Below, piece by piece: positions 7,665-15,035 of a DNA stretch of 34,378 bases. The stretch comes from Steroidobacteraceae bacterium. GTDB taxonomy: Bacteria; Pseudomonadota; Gammaproteobacteria; Steroidobacterales; Steroidobacteraceae. The stretch is taken from positions 1 through 34,378 of the forward strand of contig JANWKR010000001.1 in assembly GCA_025451275.1 (NCBI GenBank). The letters run 5' to 3'. The notes beneath the pieces were generated by a model that ran no database searches, was not told the origin of the DNA, and saw only the letters and a program-made list of their open reading frames with translations. Position 1 is the first letter of the stretch. Each line of letters opens with the position of its first letter. The position numbers and the translations under genes are program-made.

Positions 7665-8238
7665 CGATCACGTCCATGCGGATGTCGTGGGGCTGCGGGA
7701 CGATGGAAGGCAGCTGCCCGAAGTCGAAGCCGAGCCCGACGCAGAACGGCCGCGGCACGAGCGCGGCCAGCGTGCGGTCGTAGTAGCCGCCGCCGTAGCC
7801 GAGCCGGTAGCCCTCGCCATCAAAGCCGACCAGCGGCACGAGCAGGGCGTCGGGCCGCAGCAGCGCGCGCTCGCGCGGCACCGGGATCTTCCACAGGTCC
7901 CGGCCCATGGGCGCGCCCGGGCGCCAGCTGCGGAACTCGACCGGCGCCCCCTTCTCGATCACCGCCGGCAGCACCACGCGGCCGCCGGCATCGTGGTGCG
8001 CGGCCGCGAGCATGCGCACGTCGATCTCGCCGCGAATCGGCCAGTAGATGCCCAGCACCTCGAAACGGCCCAGGTCGAGGTGGGCCAGAGCGCCGCGCGC
8101 CTGCGCCGCCCGCGCGCCGCGCAGCGCCGGATCGAGCGCCATGCGCTCGGCGATCAGCCGCTCGCGCTGCTGTACGCGCCAGCTGCGCACGTCGCTCCAG
8201 GCGCTCGAGCGCGGGGCCGTTGCCGGTGAGCTCGTCAT
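7636..8238 (-). CDS. 5-formyltetrahydrofolate cyclo-ligase
   Basis: A 200-residue cytosolic enzyme converting 5-formyl-THF to 5,10-methenyl-THF using ATP. The signature GYGGGYYDRTLA, with preceding ALLVPLVGFDGEGYRLG, is the nucleotide/phosphate-binding loop; the N-terminus has the expected basic helix RVQQRERLIAERMAL. Length is normal for the family. The ATG at 8238 is chosen because it gives the standard N-terminus; no strong ribosome-binding site is visible. The gene begins 20 bp after hpaI on the same strand, so it is probably the distal gene of the hpa transcript although its function is unrelated to aromatic catabolism. Confidence 0.9.
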   Translation of the reverse strand: MTSSPATAPRSSAWSDVRSWRVQQRERLIAERMALDPALRGARAAQARGALAHLDLGRFEVLGIYWPIRGEIDVRMLAAAHHDAGGRVVLPAVIEKGAPVEFRSWRPGAPMGRDLWKIPVPRERALLRPDALLVPLVGFDGEGYRLGYGGGYYDRTLAALVPRPFCVGLGFDFGQLPSIVPQPHDIRMDVIVTETQRLPR

Positions 8239-8258
8239 CGACGCGCAGGCGGGGGGCT

Positions 8259-9065
8259 TCAGTACGGTCCCGGTGACTTGGATGCGGGCGCGCCCGCTGC
8301 GCTCTTGAAGGCTCCCACCAGCTCCTTGGCGGCACGCACCAGCAGCGTCGGATCGACGCCCACGGCGGCGAACAGGGCGCCGAGCTCCAGGTAGCGGCGC
8401 GCCAGCGCGATATCGGCGCTCAGCGTGCCGGCCGCCTTGCCGGCGGCGCGCACCGTGCCGATGCCGTGCGCGATCGCGTCCTGCACCTGCGGGTCCGCGG
8501 CACGTCCCAGCATTCCCATGGACGCCGCCAGGTCCGCCGGCCCGAACAGCACGCCGTCGACGCCCTCGACCGCGGCGATCTGCGACAGATTGTCCATGCC
8601 CGTCACCGACTCTACCTGTACCAGCAGGCACAACTGCGCCTGACAGGTCTGCAGGTAGTTCCCGATCTGGTTCCAGCGCGAGGCGCGCGCCAGGGCGCTG
8701 CCCACGCCGCGGATGCCGCCCGGCGGGTAGCGCATGGCGGCCACCATGCGCGCGGCCTGTTCGGCGCTGTCCACCATCGGCACGATCAGTGTCTGGGCGC
8801 CGATGTCCAGGTACTGCTTGATGAGCGCGGCGTCGCCGCACACCGGGCGCACCGCGGCGTGCGCCGCGTAGGGCGCGATCGCCTGCAGCTGCGCCAGCAC
8901 CGTGCGCAGATCGTTGGGGGCGTGCTCGCCGTCGATCACCAGCCAGTCGAAGCCGGTGCCGGCGAGCAGCTCGCTGGCATAGGCGTCGGCGAGCCCGAGC
9001 CACAGGCCGATCTGCGCCCGGCCCGCCTGCAGGGCCTGCTTGAACGAATTGATCGGCACTTGCAT
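8259..9065 (-). CDS. hpaI: 4-hydroxy-2-oxoheptane-1,7-dioate aldolase (HpcH/HpaI)
   Basis: A 268-residue class II (metal-dependent) aldolase that splits 4-hydroxy-2-oxoheptanedioate to pyruvate and succinate semialdehyde, the last step of homoprotocatechuate breakdown. Visible active-site residues are His48 in [10 protein letters not shown], Arg73 in AAVRPVCGD, metal ligand Glu152 in LVQVESVTG and Asp178 in [23 protein letters not shown] site precedes the ATG. It starts 8 bp after the hpaH stop. The order hpaF-hpaH-hpaI follows the pathway. The family also contains related aldolases for other 2-oxo-4-hydroxy acids, but the operon settles the assignment. Confidence 0.93.
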   Translation of the reverse strand: MQVPINSFKQALQAGRAQIGLWLGLADAYASELLAGTGFDWLVIDGEHAPNDLRTVLAQLQAIAPYAAHAAVRPVCGDAALIKQYLDIGAQTLIVPMVDSAEQAARMVAAMRYPPGGIRGVGSALARASRWNQIGNYLQTCQAQLCLLVQVESVTGMDNLSQIAAVEGVDGVLFGPADLAASMGMLGRAADPQVQDAIAHGIGTVRAAGKAAGTLSADIALARRYLELGALFAAVGVDPTLLVRAAKELVGAFKSAAGAPASKSPGPY

Positions 9066-9073
9066 GGCGATCC

Positions 9074-9877
9074 TCAGGTGAAGCGCAGCGCGATGTTGCC
9101 GAGCGGCCCGAAGTCGGCGTGCACCACATCGCCCGCACGCGCCGCTGTCGGGCGCGTGAACGATCCAGCCAGCACCACGTCGCCGGCGCTGAGCCGCTCG
9201 GAGTAGGGCGCGATCTTGTTGGCCAGCCAGGCCACCCCCGTGGCCGGGTGGTCCAGCACCGCAGCCGCGAGGCCCGTTTCCTCGATCACGGCGTTCTTGT
9301 AGAGCAGTGCCCCCACCCAGCGCAAGTCGACGGCATCGGCGCGCACCGGGCGGCCGCCGAGCACGACGCCGGCACAGGCGGCGAAATCGGCGATGGTGTC
9401 GAACACCTTGCGCGGTGCCTTACTGTCGCGGTCGAACTGCTCGATGCGCGCATCGATGATCTCGAGCGCGGGGGTCACGTAGGCGGTGGCGCGCAGTACG
9501 TCGGTGAGCGTGACGCCGGGGCCCTGCAGCTCCCGCTCCAGCACGAAGGCGAGCTCCACCTCGACGCGCGGAGCGATGAAGCGCGCGCACGGCAGGTCCG
9601 TGCCGCTGGCGAAGAACATGTCGTCCATCAGCGGCGCGTAGTCCGGCTCGGTGATCTGCGAGGCCTGCTGCATGGCGCGCGAGGTGAGGCCGATCTTGCG
9701 GCCGCAGATGCGGCGGCCGTCGGCCAGCTCCAGCTGTACCCAGGCACGCTGGATGGCGTAGCCGTCCTCGATGGTCATCTGCGGGTGGTCGCGCGAGAAG
9801 TGCCGCAGCTGGGTGCGCGCCTTGCGCGCCTGGTACAGCTGGCGCGCCAGCGTCGCGATGGTGTCCGGCGGCAGCAC
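9074..9877 (-). CDS. hpaH: 2-oxo-hept-4-ene-1,7-dioate hydratase
   Basis: A 267-residue hydratase of the fumarylacetoacetate-hydrolase-like/MhpD family that adds water to 2-oxohept-ene-dioate before the aldolase step. Recognisable segments are [26 protein letters not shown], the metal-binding [21 protein letters not shown], and the closing [13 protein letters not shown]. The length equals that of E. coli HpaH as I remember it. The GTG at 9877 is the start: AAGGAG stands five bases upstream, and the hpaF stop ends 2 bp before it. An in-frame GTG at 9883 overlaps the ribosome-binding site and is unlikely. Confidence 0.93.
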   Translation of the reverse strand: MLPPDTIATLARQLYQARKARTQLRHFSRDHPQMTIEDGYAIQRAWVQLELADGRRICGRKIGLTSRAMQQASQITEPDYAPLMDDMFFASGTDLPCARFIAPRVEVELAFVLERELQGPGVTLTDVLRATAYVTPALEIIDARIEQFDRDSKAPRKVFDTIADFAACAGVVLGGRPVRADAVDLRWVGALLYKNAVIEETGLAAAVLDHPATGVAWLANKIAPYSERLSAGDVVLAGSFTRPTAARAGDVVHADFGPLGNIALRFT

Positions 9878-9879
9878 GC

Positions 9880-10284
9880 TCACTCCTTCCGGAACAGCGG
9901 GTGGATCGTACTGTGCTTGGCGTCGAACACCTCCTGGCCCTCGTCGATCTGCAGCGTGAGACCGAGGTAGCGCTGCGCGAACAGCGGTGCGAGGTGCGCC
10001 CTGGCGGCCGCCAGCAGCGCCGCGCCGGTGCGCTGCTTCACCTCCGCGCTGCGGCCGCGCGCCATGCGCAGGTTCAGGTAGACGAAGGCGTAGTCGCGCT
10101 GGCCGTCGGCCACGGCCGCGTGCGCGGCCGGATAGGCGAGCACCCGCACCCCGCCGGTCGGGAACACCGGCTGTCCGTCCTCGTCGCGCAGCGCCACCAT
10201 GACCTCGGCGAGCGCGCGGCACAGCGCGTCGCAGTCAGTCTCGGCGTCGAGGTTCTTCGTGTACAGGATCACCAGGTGTGGCAT
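9880..10284 (-). CDS. hpaF: 5-carboxymethyl-2-hydroxymuconate delta-isomerase
   Basis: A 134-residue member of the tautomerase superfamily (CHMI) that shifts the double bond of 5-carboxymethyl-2-hydroxymuconate. The N-terminus [12 protein letters not shown] exposes Pro1, the general base after Met removal. The middle [20 protein letters not shown] contains the conserved arginines that bind the carboxylates. The size is only slightly above the usual 125-130 residues. It begins 18 bp after the ligB stop and its stop lies 2 bp before the hpaH start, so it sits inside the operon. Confidence 0.92.
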   Translation of the reverse strand: MPHLVILYTKNLDAETDCDALCRALAEVMVALRDEDGQPVFPTGGVRVLAYPAAHAAVADGQRDYAFVYLNLRMARGRSAEVKQRTGAALLAAARAHLAPLFAQRYLGLTLQIDEGQEVFDAKHSTIHPLFRKE

Positions 10285-10302
10285 GGCGGTGTGGCGGGGG
10301 TT

Positions 10303-11124
10303 TCAGGCGGCGACGTTCATCACCGCGATGGTGCAGCCGACCGCGAAGATCGGGATCGGCGCGTAGTGCTGCAGTTCGCCGCGACCGCGCGCGGCGGCGG
10401 CAACGCTGATGAAGGTGCGGATCTCGAACCCGCCCTGGCCGGCGTCGCGGTAGGTGTCGCGGTCGGTGTACGCCAGCAGCGCCTGCTTGTCGTTGCGCGC
10501 CCAGCGATCGAGCAGCTGGCGGTCCCAGGCCTCGTTGATCTTGCCGGAGTCGGGCGTCGCCGGCCAATGCGAGATGCCGCCGGTGCCGATGATGGCGAGC
10601 CGCGCCGGCAGCTGGTCGGCGGCGCGCCGCAGCGCCTCGCCGAGGGCCCAGGCACGGTGCAGCGGCGTGAGCGGCGGTCCCTGGCAGTTGATGTTGACGG
10701 GCACGACCGGCAGGTCGTAATCCGGGGTGAGGAAGTGCAGCGGCACCATGATGCCGTGGTCGAACTGCCATTCTTCGGCGAAAGCCACGTCGACGGTCTG
10801 CATGACCTCGCCGATGAGCGCGCGCGACAGCGCGGCGTTGCCCGGAATCTGCTGGCGCGCGATCCCGAGCCAGGCGGGGTCCTCGATCGGCCCGCGGTAC
10901 TGATCGGCCATGCCGATGGCGAAGCTCGGCATGTTGTTCATGAAGAAGTTGGCGAAATGCTCGGCCGCCACCACGACGAGTGCGTCGGGGCGCGCGGCGC
11001 GCAGCTGGGCGCGCAGCCGCCCGTAGGCCGCGTAGAGGGGCTCGCGCAGCGCCGCGTCCGCCATGGCGGCGCGGCCGACGATGCCGGGGGCGTGGCTGCA
11101 GATGCCGGCGAACACCAGGCTCAT
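10303..11124 (-). CDS. Class III extradiol dioxygenase, LigB-type catalytic subunit
   Basis: A 273-residue catalytic subunit of the protocatechuate 4,5-dioxygenase superfamily. The non-haem iron ligands can be placed at His11 (CSHAPG), His56 (AAEHFANFF) and Glu234 (GGFEIRTF), with second-sphere His123 (FDHGI) and the acid/base His186 (GTGGISHWP). It overlaps ligA by 4 bp, so the two form a LigAB heteromer. In canonical hpa operons the ring of homoprotocatechuate is opened by the single-subunit HpaD; here this pair sits in that place between hpaE and hpaF. Substrate is therefore most likely 3,4-dihydroxyphenylacetate, but protocatechuate or a related catechol cannot be excluded from sequence alone. 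Confidence 0.88.
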   Translation of the reverse strand: MSLVFAGICSHAPGIVGRAAMADAALREPLYAAYGRLRAQLRAARPDALVVVAAEHFANFFMNNMPSFAIGMADQYRGPIEDPAWLGIARQQIPGNAALSRALIGEVMQTVDVAFAEEWQFDHGIMVPLHFLTPDYDLPVVPVNINCQGPPLTPLHRAWALGEALRRAADQLPARLAIIGTGGISHWPATPDSGKINEAWDRQLLDRWARNDKQALLAYTDRDTYRDAGQGGFEIRTFISVAAAARGRGELQHYAPIPIFAVGCTIAVMNVAA

Positions 11125-11447
11125 ACGCCCGCCACCTTCTCATCCACGAGGGTCGTCATGGCGTACACGCCGGCGCGCACCGGGCCGTGGCGGGCGACGC
11201 CGTCGCGCATCGCCTGCAGGTAGGCCGGCCAGGGCATGCCGAGGTAGGCGGCGAAGTGCATCAGCAGCTGGCCGTTGGCCCCCAGCACGTAGGTGAGCCC
11301 GATGTCGCCGCGCTCGAGCGCGGCGCGCTCCTCGTCGGTGAGCTCGTAGCGGCCCAGCACCGCGCCGCGGTCGCCGCGAAACTCCTGCTGCACCCGCACG
11401 TCGCGGTTGATGTCGTACAGGAACTTCTGCAGCTGGTACAGGCTCAT
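11121..11447 (-). CDS. LigA-type small subunit of extradiol dioxygenase
   Basis: A 108-residue helical protein with the LigA signature: LYQLQKFLYDINRDVRVQQEF at the start, YELTDEERAALERGDIGLTYVLGANGQLLMHFA in the middle and a final MPWPAYLQAM. In LigAB enzymes this subunit caps the active site of the catalytic chain. The ATG at 11447 follows the hpaE stop by 11 bp, and the GAGGA ribosome-binding site overlaps that stop. Its own stop overlaps the ligB start in ATGA, ensuring coupled synthesis of the two subunits. Confidence 0.9.
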   Translation of the reverse strand: MSLYQLQKFLYDINRDVRVQQEFRGDRGAVLGRYELTDEERAALERGDIGLTYVLGANGQLLMHFAAYLGMPWPAYLQAMRDGVARHGPVRAGVYAMTTLVDEKVAGV

Positions 11448-11458
11448 GCGCCGGGTCC

Positions 11459-12928
11459 TCACCCGCCCCAGTGCGGGATGTGATGCGCGCCGAGACTGAC
11501 GCACACGTTCTTCGGCTCGAGGAACACCTCGTAGCTCCAGGTGCCGCCCTCGCGCCCGGTGCCCGAAGCCTTGGTGCCGCCGAAGGGCTGGCGCAGGTCG
11601 CGCACGTTCTGACTGTTGACGAAGCACATGCCGGCCTCGATGGCCGCGGCGACGCGGTGGGCGCGGCCGAGATTGTCGCTCCACACGTAGCTGCTGAGCC
11701 CGTAGGCGACGTCATTGGCCTTGGCGATGGCGTCTGCCTCGTCCTCGAATGCGATCAGGCACGCCACCGGTCCGAAGATCTCCTCCTGCGCGATGCGCAT
11801 GCGGTTGTCGACATCGGCGAACACCGTGGGCCACACGTAGTTGCCACGACGCACCGCGGCCGGCAGCTCCGGGGCGTAGCCGGGCCGCTCGAGCCCGCCG
11901 CACAGCAGCGTCGCGCCCTCGCGCGGACCGAGCTCGATGTAGCTGCGCACCTTGGCGAGGTGCTGGGCGCTGATCATGGGGCCAAGCAGGGTGTCATCGC
12001 TCAGCGGGTCGCCGGCATGAATGCGCCGGGCGCGCTCGGCGAAGCGCGCGGCGAACTCGGGGTAGATGGAGCGTTGCACCAGGATGCGCGAGCCGGCCGT
12101 GCAGCGCTCGCCGTTGTTGGAGAACACCATGAACAGCGCCGCATCGAGCGCCCGCGCCAGGTCGGCATCCGCAAACACCACGAACGGGCTCTTGCCGCCG
12201 AGTTCCATGCTGAACTTCTTCAGGCCTGCGGCACGCACGATGCGGTTGCCGGTGACGGTCGAGCCGGTGAAGGAGATGGCGCGCACGTCCGGATGCTGGC
12301 ACAGCGGCTCGCCGACCTCGGCGCCGTAGCCGTGCACGACGTTGAGCACGCCGGCCGGGACGCCGGCCTCGAGCGCGAGCGCGCCGAGGCGCGCCGCGGT
12401 GAGCGGTGACAGCTCGCTCATCTTCAGCACCGCGGTATTGCCGAAGGCGAGCGCCGGCGCGACCTTCCAGGTCGCCGTCATGAAGGGCACGTTCCATGGC
12501 GAGATCAGCGCGCACACCCCGACCGGCTGAAACAGCGTGTAGTTGAGGTGCGTGGGCGTCGGGTAGGTGTGTCCGTCGACGCGCACGCACATCTCGGCAA
12601 AGTAGTAGAAGTTGTCGGCCGCGCGGGGTACCAGCTGCCTGGCGGTCTGGGCGATCGGCTGTCCGGTGTCCTGCGTCTCGGTGCGGGCCAGCTGCGGTAC
12701 CTCGCGTGCGATCAGGTCGCCGAGGCGGCGCAGCACCGTGGCGCGTTCGGCGGCCGGCCGCCGTGCCCAGGCGGGGAAGGCGGCCCTGGCCGCCGCCACC
12801 GCGGCGTTCACCTCGGCCGCGCCGCCGCGTGCCACCTCGGCCAGCACGTCCTGCGTGGCGGGATTGACGCTCGGGAAGTAGTCCGCGCCCGCCACCGGGC
12901 TGCCGTTGATGAGGTGATCGATCTTCAT
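11459..12928 (-). CDS. hpaE: 5-carboxymethyl-2-hydroxymuconate semialdehyde dehydrogenase
   Basis: A 489-residue NAD-dependent aldehyde dehydrogenase that oxidises the ring-cleavage product semialdehyde. It is strongly HpaE-like along its whole length: HLINGSPVAGADYF at the N-terminus, SPWNVPFMTATWKVAPALA, catalytic Glu242 in SMELGGKSP, nucleophile Cys276 in NNGERCTAGSR, and NVRDLRQPFGGTKASGTGREGG followed by PHWGG at the end. The start ATG overlaps the stop of hpaG2 by 4 bp. The presence of HpaE in particular indicates that the substrate carries a carboxymethyl group, which supports homoprotocatechuate as the pathway entry. Confidence 0.95.
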   Translation of the reverse strand: MKIDHLINGSPVAGADYFPSVNPATQDVLAEVARGGAAEVNAAVAAARAAFPAWARRPAAERATVLRRLGDLIAREVPQLARTETQDTGQPIAQTARQLVPRAADNFYYFAEMCVRVDGHTYPTPTHLNYTLFQPVGVCALISPWNVPFMTATWKVAPALAFGNTAVLKMSELSPLTAARLGALALEAGVPAGVLNVVHGYGAEVGEPLCQHPDVRAISFTGSTVTGNRIVRAAGLKKFSMELGGKSPFVVFADADLARALDAALFMVFSNNGERCTAGSRILVQRSIYPEFAARFAERARRIHAGDPLSDDTLLGPMISAQHLAKVRSYIELGPREGATLLCGGLERPGYAPELPAAVRRGNYVWPTVFADVDNRMRIAQEEIFGPVACLIAFEDEADAIAKANDVAYGLSSYVWSDNLGRAHRVAAAIEAGMCFVNSQNVRDLRQPFGGTKASGTGREGGTWSYEVFLEPKNVCVSLGAHHIPHWGG

Positions 12929-13698
12929 GCGATGCCGAAGGCGTCGTCGCCGACCAGGGTGTTGAGCAGTCGTCCCAGGCCGTCGATCTCGCAGGCTACC
13001 TCGTCCCCGGCCTCGACGTTGGACACCCCTTCCGGCGTGCCGGTGAGGATGACATCACCGGCGGCGAGCGTCATGAAAGAGCTCAGGTACTCGATGAGTG
13101 CCGGCACGTCGCTGATGAGATCACGGGTGTTGCCCTGTTGCGTGAGCCTGCCGTTCACGAAGGTACGCAGGCCGAGGTTGCCGGGGTCGGGGACGTCGGC
13201 CGCGTCCACCAGCCACGGTCCGAGCACGGTGGCGCCGTCACGGTTCTTGGCGCGCAGATTCGGCCGGTACCAGTTCTCCAGGTAGTCGCGGATGGCGTAG
13301 TCATTGGCGATGCAGTAGCCGGCGACGTGCTGCAGCGCCTCGCCGCGGCGCACGCTCCGGGCGCTGCGGCCGATGACCACCGCCAGCTCGCACTCGTAGT
13401 GCATGAACTTGACGCCGGCAGGACGGCGCGTGGTGCCGCGGTGGCCGAGCAGCGCGCCGGGGCCCTTGAGGAACACCAGCGGTTCCTCCTGCGCCTGCAG
13501 CGCCAGCTCGCGCGCGTGCGCGGCGTAGTTGAGCCCCAGGGCGATGATCGTGCCGGCCTCGAAGGGTGGCAGCCACACCACCTCCTCCTCGGCCAGCACG
13601 CGTCCGTCGGCGAGGCGCACGCCGCTGCGCCCGTCGGCCAGCTGCGCGGGCTCGGCCCCATGCAAGGCACCGGCGTAAGCCACGCGGGCGCGCATCAT
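12925..13698 (-). CDS. hpaG2: 5-oxopent-3-ene-1,2,5-tricarboxylate decarboxylase / HHDD isomerase (HpaG C-terminal-type)
   Basis: A 257-residue fumarylacetoacetate-hydrolase-fold protein matching the C-terminal half of the 429-residue E. coli HpaG (from memory). ALGLNYAAHARELALQAQEEPLVFLKGP is followed by the metal ligands Glu102 and Glu104 in MHYECELAVVIG, Asp133 in ANDYAIRDYLENWYRPNLR, and FMTLAAGDVILTGTPEGV near the end. It overlaps hpaE and hpaG1 by 4 bp each. The metal-binding residues mark it as the catalytic decarboxylase unit. In many bacteria the two halves are fused; here they are separate polypeptides that probably assemble. Confidence 0.92.
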   Translation of the reverse strand: MMRARVAYAGALHGAEPAQLADGRSGVRLADGRVLAEEEVVWLPPFEAGTIIALGLNYAAHARELALQAQEEPLVFLKGPGALLGHRGTTRRPAGVKFMHYECELAVVIGRSARSVRRGEALQHVAGYCIANDYAIRDYLENWYRPNLRAKNRDGATVLGPWLVDAADVPDPGNLGLRTFVNGRLTQQGNTRDLISDVPALIEYLSSFMTLAAGDVILTGTPEGVSNVEAGDEVACEIDGLGRLLNTLVGDDAFGIA

Positions 13699-14387
13699 GA
13701 GCCGGCCCCGGCGAAGGTGTTGGTCAGCACTCCGAGGCCGTCGATCTCGATGCTGACGCGCTGCCCGGCGCGCACCCGCGGCGCCGGGGCCGCCGCACCG
13801 ACCGCCAGCACGTCGCCGGGCGCAAGCGTCATGAACTCGGTGACGTCCGCCAGCAGCCGCGCCACCGGCCGCACCAGCTCGGCGGTGCTGGCCTCCTGGC
13901 GCAGCTCGCCGTCGACGTGCACGCGGATGGTGAGCGCGTCAGGGTCGGCGAGCGCGGCGCGCGCGGTGACGCGTGGCCCGAGCGGACAGAAGCCGTCGCG
14001 CGCCTTGTGGCGGATGGACGGCCGGTAGTAGGGCAGGTGTGGCACGCTGACGTCGTTGACGATCAGGTAGCCGGCCAGGTACTCGAGCGCCTGCGCCTCG
14101 CTCACCCGGCAGGCGCTGCGCCCGATCACCAGGCCGAGGCAGGCGCCCACCTCGACCTCGGGCACGCCCGCGGGGATGACCACGCTCGCGCCCGCAGGGG
14201 TGAGCGTGTTGCGCGGCTTCACGTACAGCACCGGGGCGCGCGGCGGGGCCTGGTAGGGCGGGGCGTTTACGGCCGCGCCCAACGCGGCCACCGCGCTGCG
14301 GTGATTGAGCAGCGTACCGTAGACCACGCCCGACAGGCGCCAGGGCGCTACGTCGATCGGCACGGCAACCGGCACTGTCACGGCCAT
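13695..14387 (-). CDS. hpaG1: HpaG N-terminal-type subunit (2-hydroxyhepta-2,4-diene-1,7-dioate isomerase)
   Basis: A 230-residue FAH-fold protein matching the N-terminal half of HpaG. GVVYGTLLNHRSAVAAL, PPYQAPPRAPVLYVKPRNTLTP, YRPSIRHKARDGFCPLGP and FMTLAPGDVLAVG align with it residue for residue. Where hpaG2 has the Glu-x-Glu metal motif this protein reads GAC, so one metal site is missing, as I recall also for the N-terminal half of the fused enzyme. The ATG at 14387 is preceded by GAGG five bases upstream. This is the first gene of the operon and is divergent from hpaR across 84 bp containing two palindromes. Confidence 0.9.
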   Translation of the reverse strand: MAVTVPVAVPIDVAPWRLSGVVYGTLLNHRSAVAALGAAVNAPPYQAPPRAPVLYVKPRNTLTPAGASVVIPAGVPEVEVGACLGLVIGRSACRVSEAQALEYLAGYLIVNDVSVPHLPYYRPSIRHKARDGFCPLGPRVTARAALADPDALTIRVHVDGELRQEASTAELVRPVARLLADVTEFMTLAPGDVLAVGAAAPAPRVRAGQRVSIEIDGLGVLTNTFAGAGS

Positions 14388-14423
14388 CCTCGCCTCGGCG
14401 GACGCGGTGTGGGTGAGCGGTAA

Positions 14424-14443
14424 TTCACTAATAGATTAGCGAA
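14424..14443. promoter_or_regulatory. Predicted HpaR operator 1
   Basis: A 20-bp imperfect palindrome, TTCACTAAT-AG-ATTAGCGAA, with 9-bp arms matching at eight positions. It lies in the hpaG1-hpaR divergent region, close to where promoters of either gene must be. MarR-family proteins bind palindromes of this size, and HpaR is known to repress its operon from this intergenic region in E. coli. Confidence 0.65.
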
Positions 14444-14446
14444 ATT

Positions 14447-14462
14447 CTCACTAATATGTGAG
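14447..14462. promoter_or_regulatory. Predicted HpaR operator 2
   Basis: A 16-bp palindrome with perfect outer arms CTCAC/GTGAG around an AT core (TAATAT), 10 bp before the hpaR start. It repeats the 9-mer TCACTAATA of operator 1 with a 23-bp period, about two helical turns, so two HpaR dimers would sit on nearly the same face of the DNA. Confidence 0.6.
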
Positions 14463-14471
14463 TATGTCAAG

Positions 14472-15005
14472 GTGAGCCCGAGATCGATCCGGCTGCGCCA
14501 CCGCAACCTGCCGCTGCTGCTGCTGCAGGCGCGCGAGCGCGTGATATCGCAGTTCCGGCCGATCCTGAACGCCAATGCCATCACCGAGCAGCAGTGGCGC
14601 GTCGTGCGCGTGCTGCTCGACGTGCCCGCACTCGAGCCGCGCGAGATCGGCGAGTTGTGCCAGATCTCCAGCCCGAGTCTGGCGGGGGTACTGGCGCGCA
14701 TGCAGGAGCTGGGGTTCGTGGTGCGGCAGCGTCTGGAGCACGACCAGCGCCGCGTGCGCGTCTCCCTCACCCCGCGCGCCCGCACGCTGGCTGCGCGCAT
14801 GGCACCGCAGATCGACGCCACCTACCAGCGCATCGAGGCGCTGCTCGGCGCCGACTTCAGCGCCCGCTTCCAGCAGATGCTCGATGAGCTGCTCGCCACC
14901 CTGCGGCCGCACGCGGCGCGCGGCACGGCCCGCAGCCCCGCAGGGGACACCGGCCCCTTGCCCTATAATAAGAGAGTGGGAGTCCGGCATGCGCCCGAAC
15001 AATAA
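14472..15005 (+). CDS. hpaR: MarR-family regulator of homoprotocatechuate degradation
   Basis: A 177-residue winged-helix repressor. NLPLLLLQARERVISQFRPIL and ITEQQWRVVRVLLDVPALEPREIGELCQISSPSLAGVLARMQELGFVVR closely follow E. coli HpaR, and the wing HDQRRVRVSLT is complete. The GTG at 14472 is the only plausible start because the preceding ATG (14465) runs into a stop at its fourth codon; the ribosome-binding site is weak, which suits low expression. The family domain ends near residue 145. The last 30 residues are an extra low-complexity tail whose DNA contains a TATAAT box for the next gene. It should release the hpa operon on binding an arylacetate inducer. Confidence 0.9.
   Translation: MSPRSIRLRHRNLPLLLLQARERVISQFRPILNANAITEQQWRVVRVLLDVPALEPREIGELCQISSPSLAGVLARMQELGFVVRQRLEHDQRRVRVSLTPRARTLAARMAPQIDATYQRIEALLGADFSARFQQMLDELLATLRPHAARGTARSPAGDTGPLPYNKRVGVRHAPEQ
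14964..14969 (+). promoter_or_regulatory. Candidate -10 box for the amine dehydrogenase genes
   Basis: A perfect TATAAT occurs inside the 3' end of hpaR, 66 bp before the aauB start, in otherwise GC-rich DNA. No convincing -35 hexamer is present at 16-18 bp spacing, so an activator would be needed if it is used. Confidence 0.35.
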
Positions 15006-15035
15006 CCTCCGGCCGTCCGCGCAGCGGGGGCGCAC

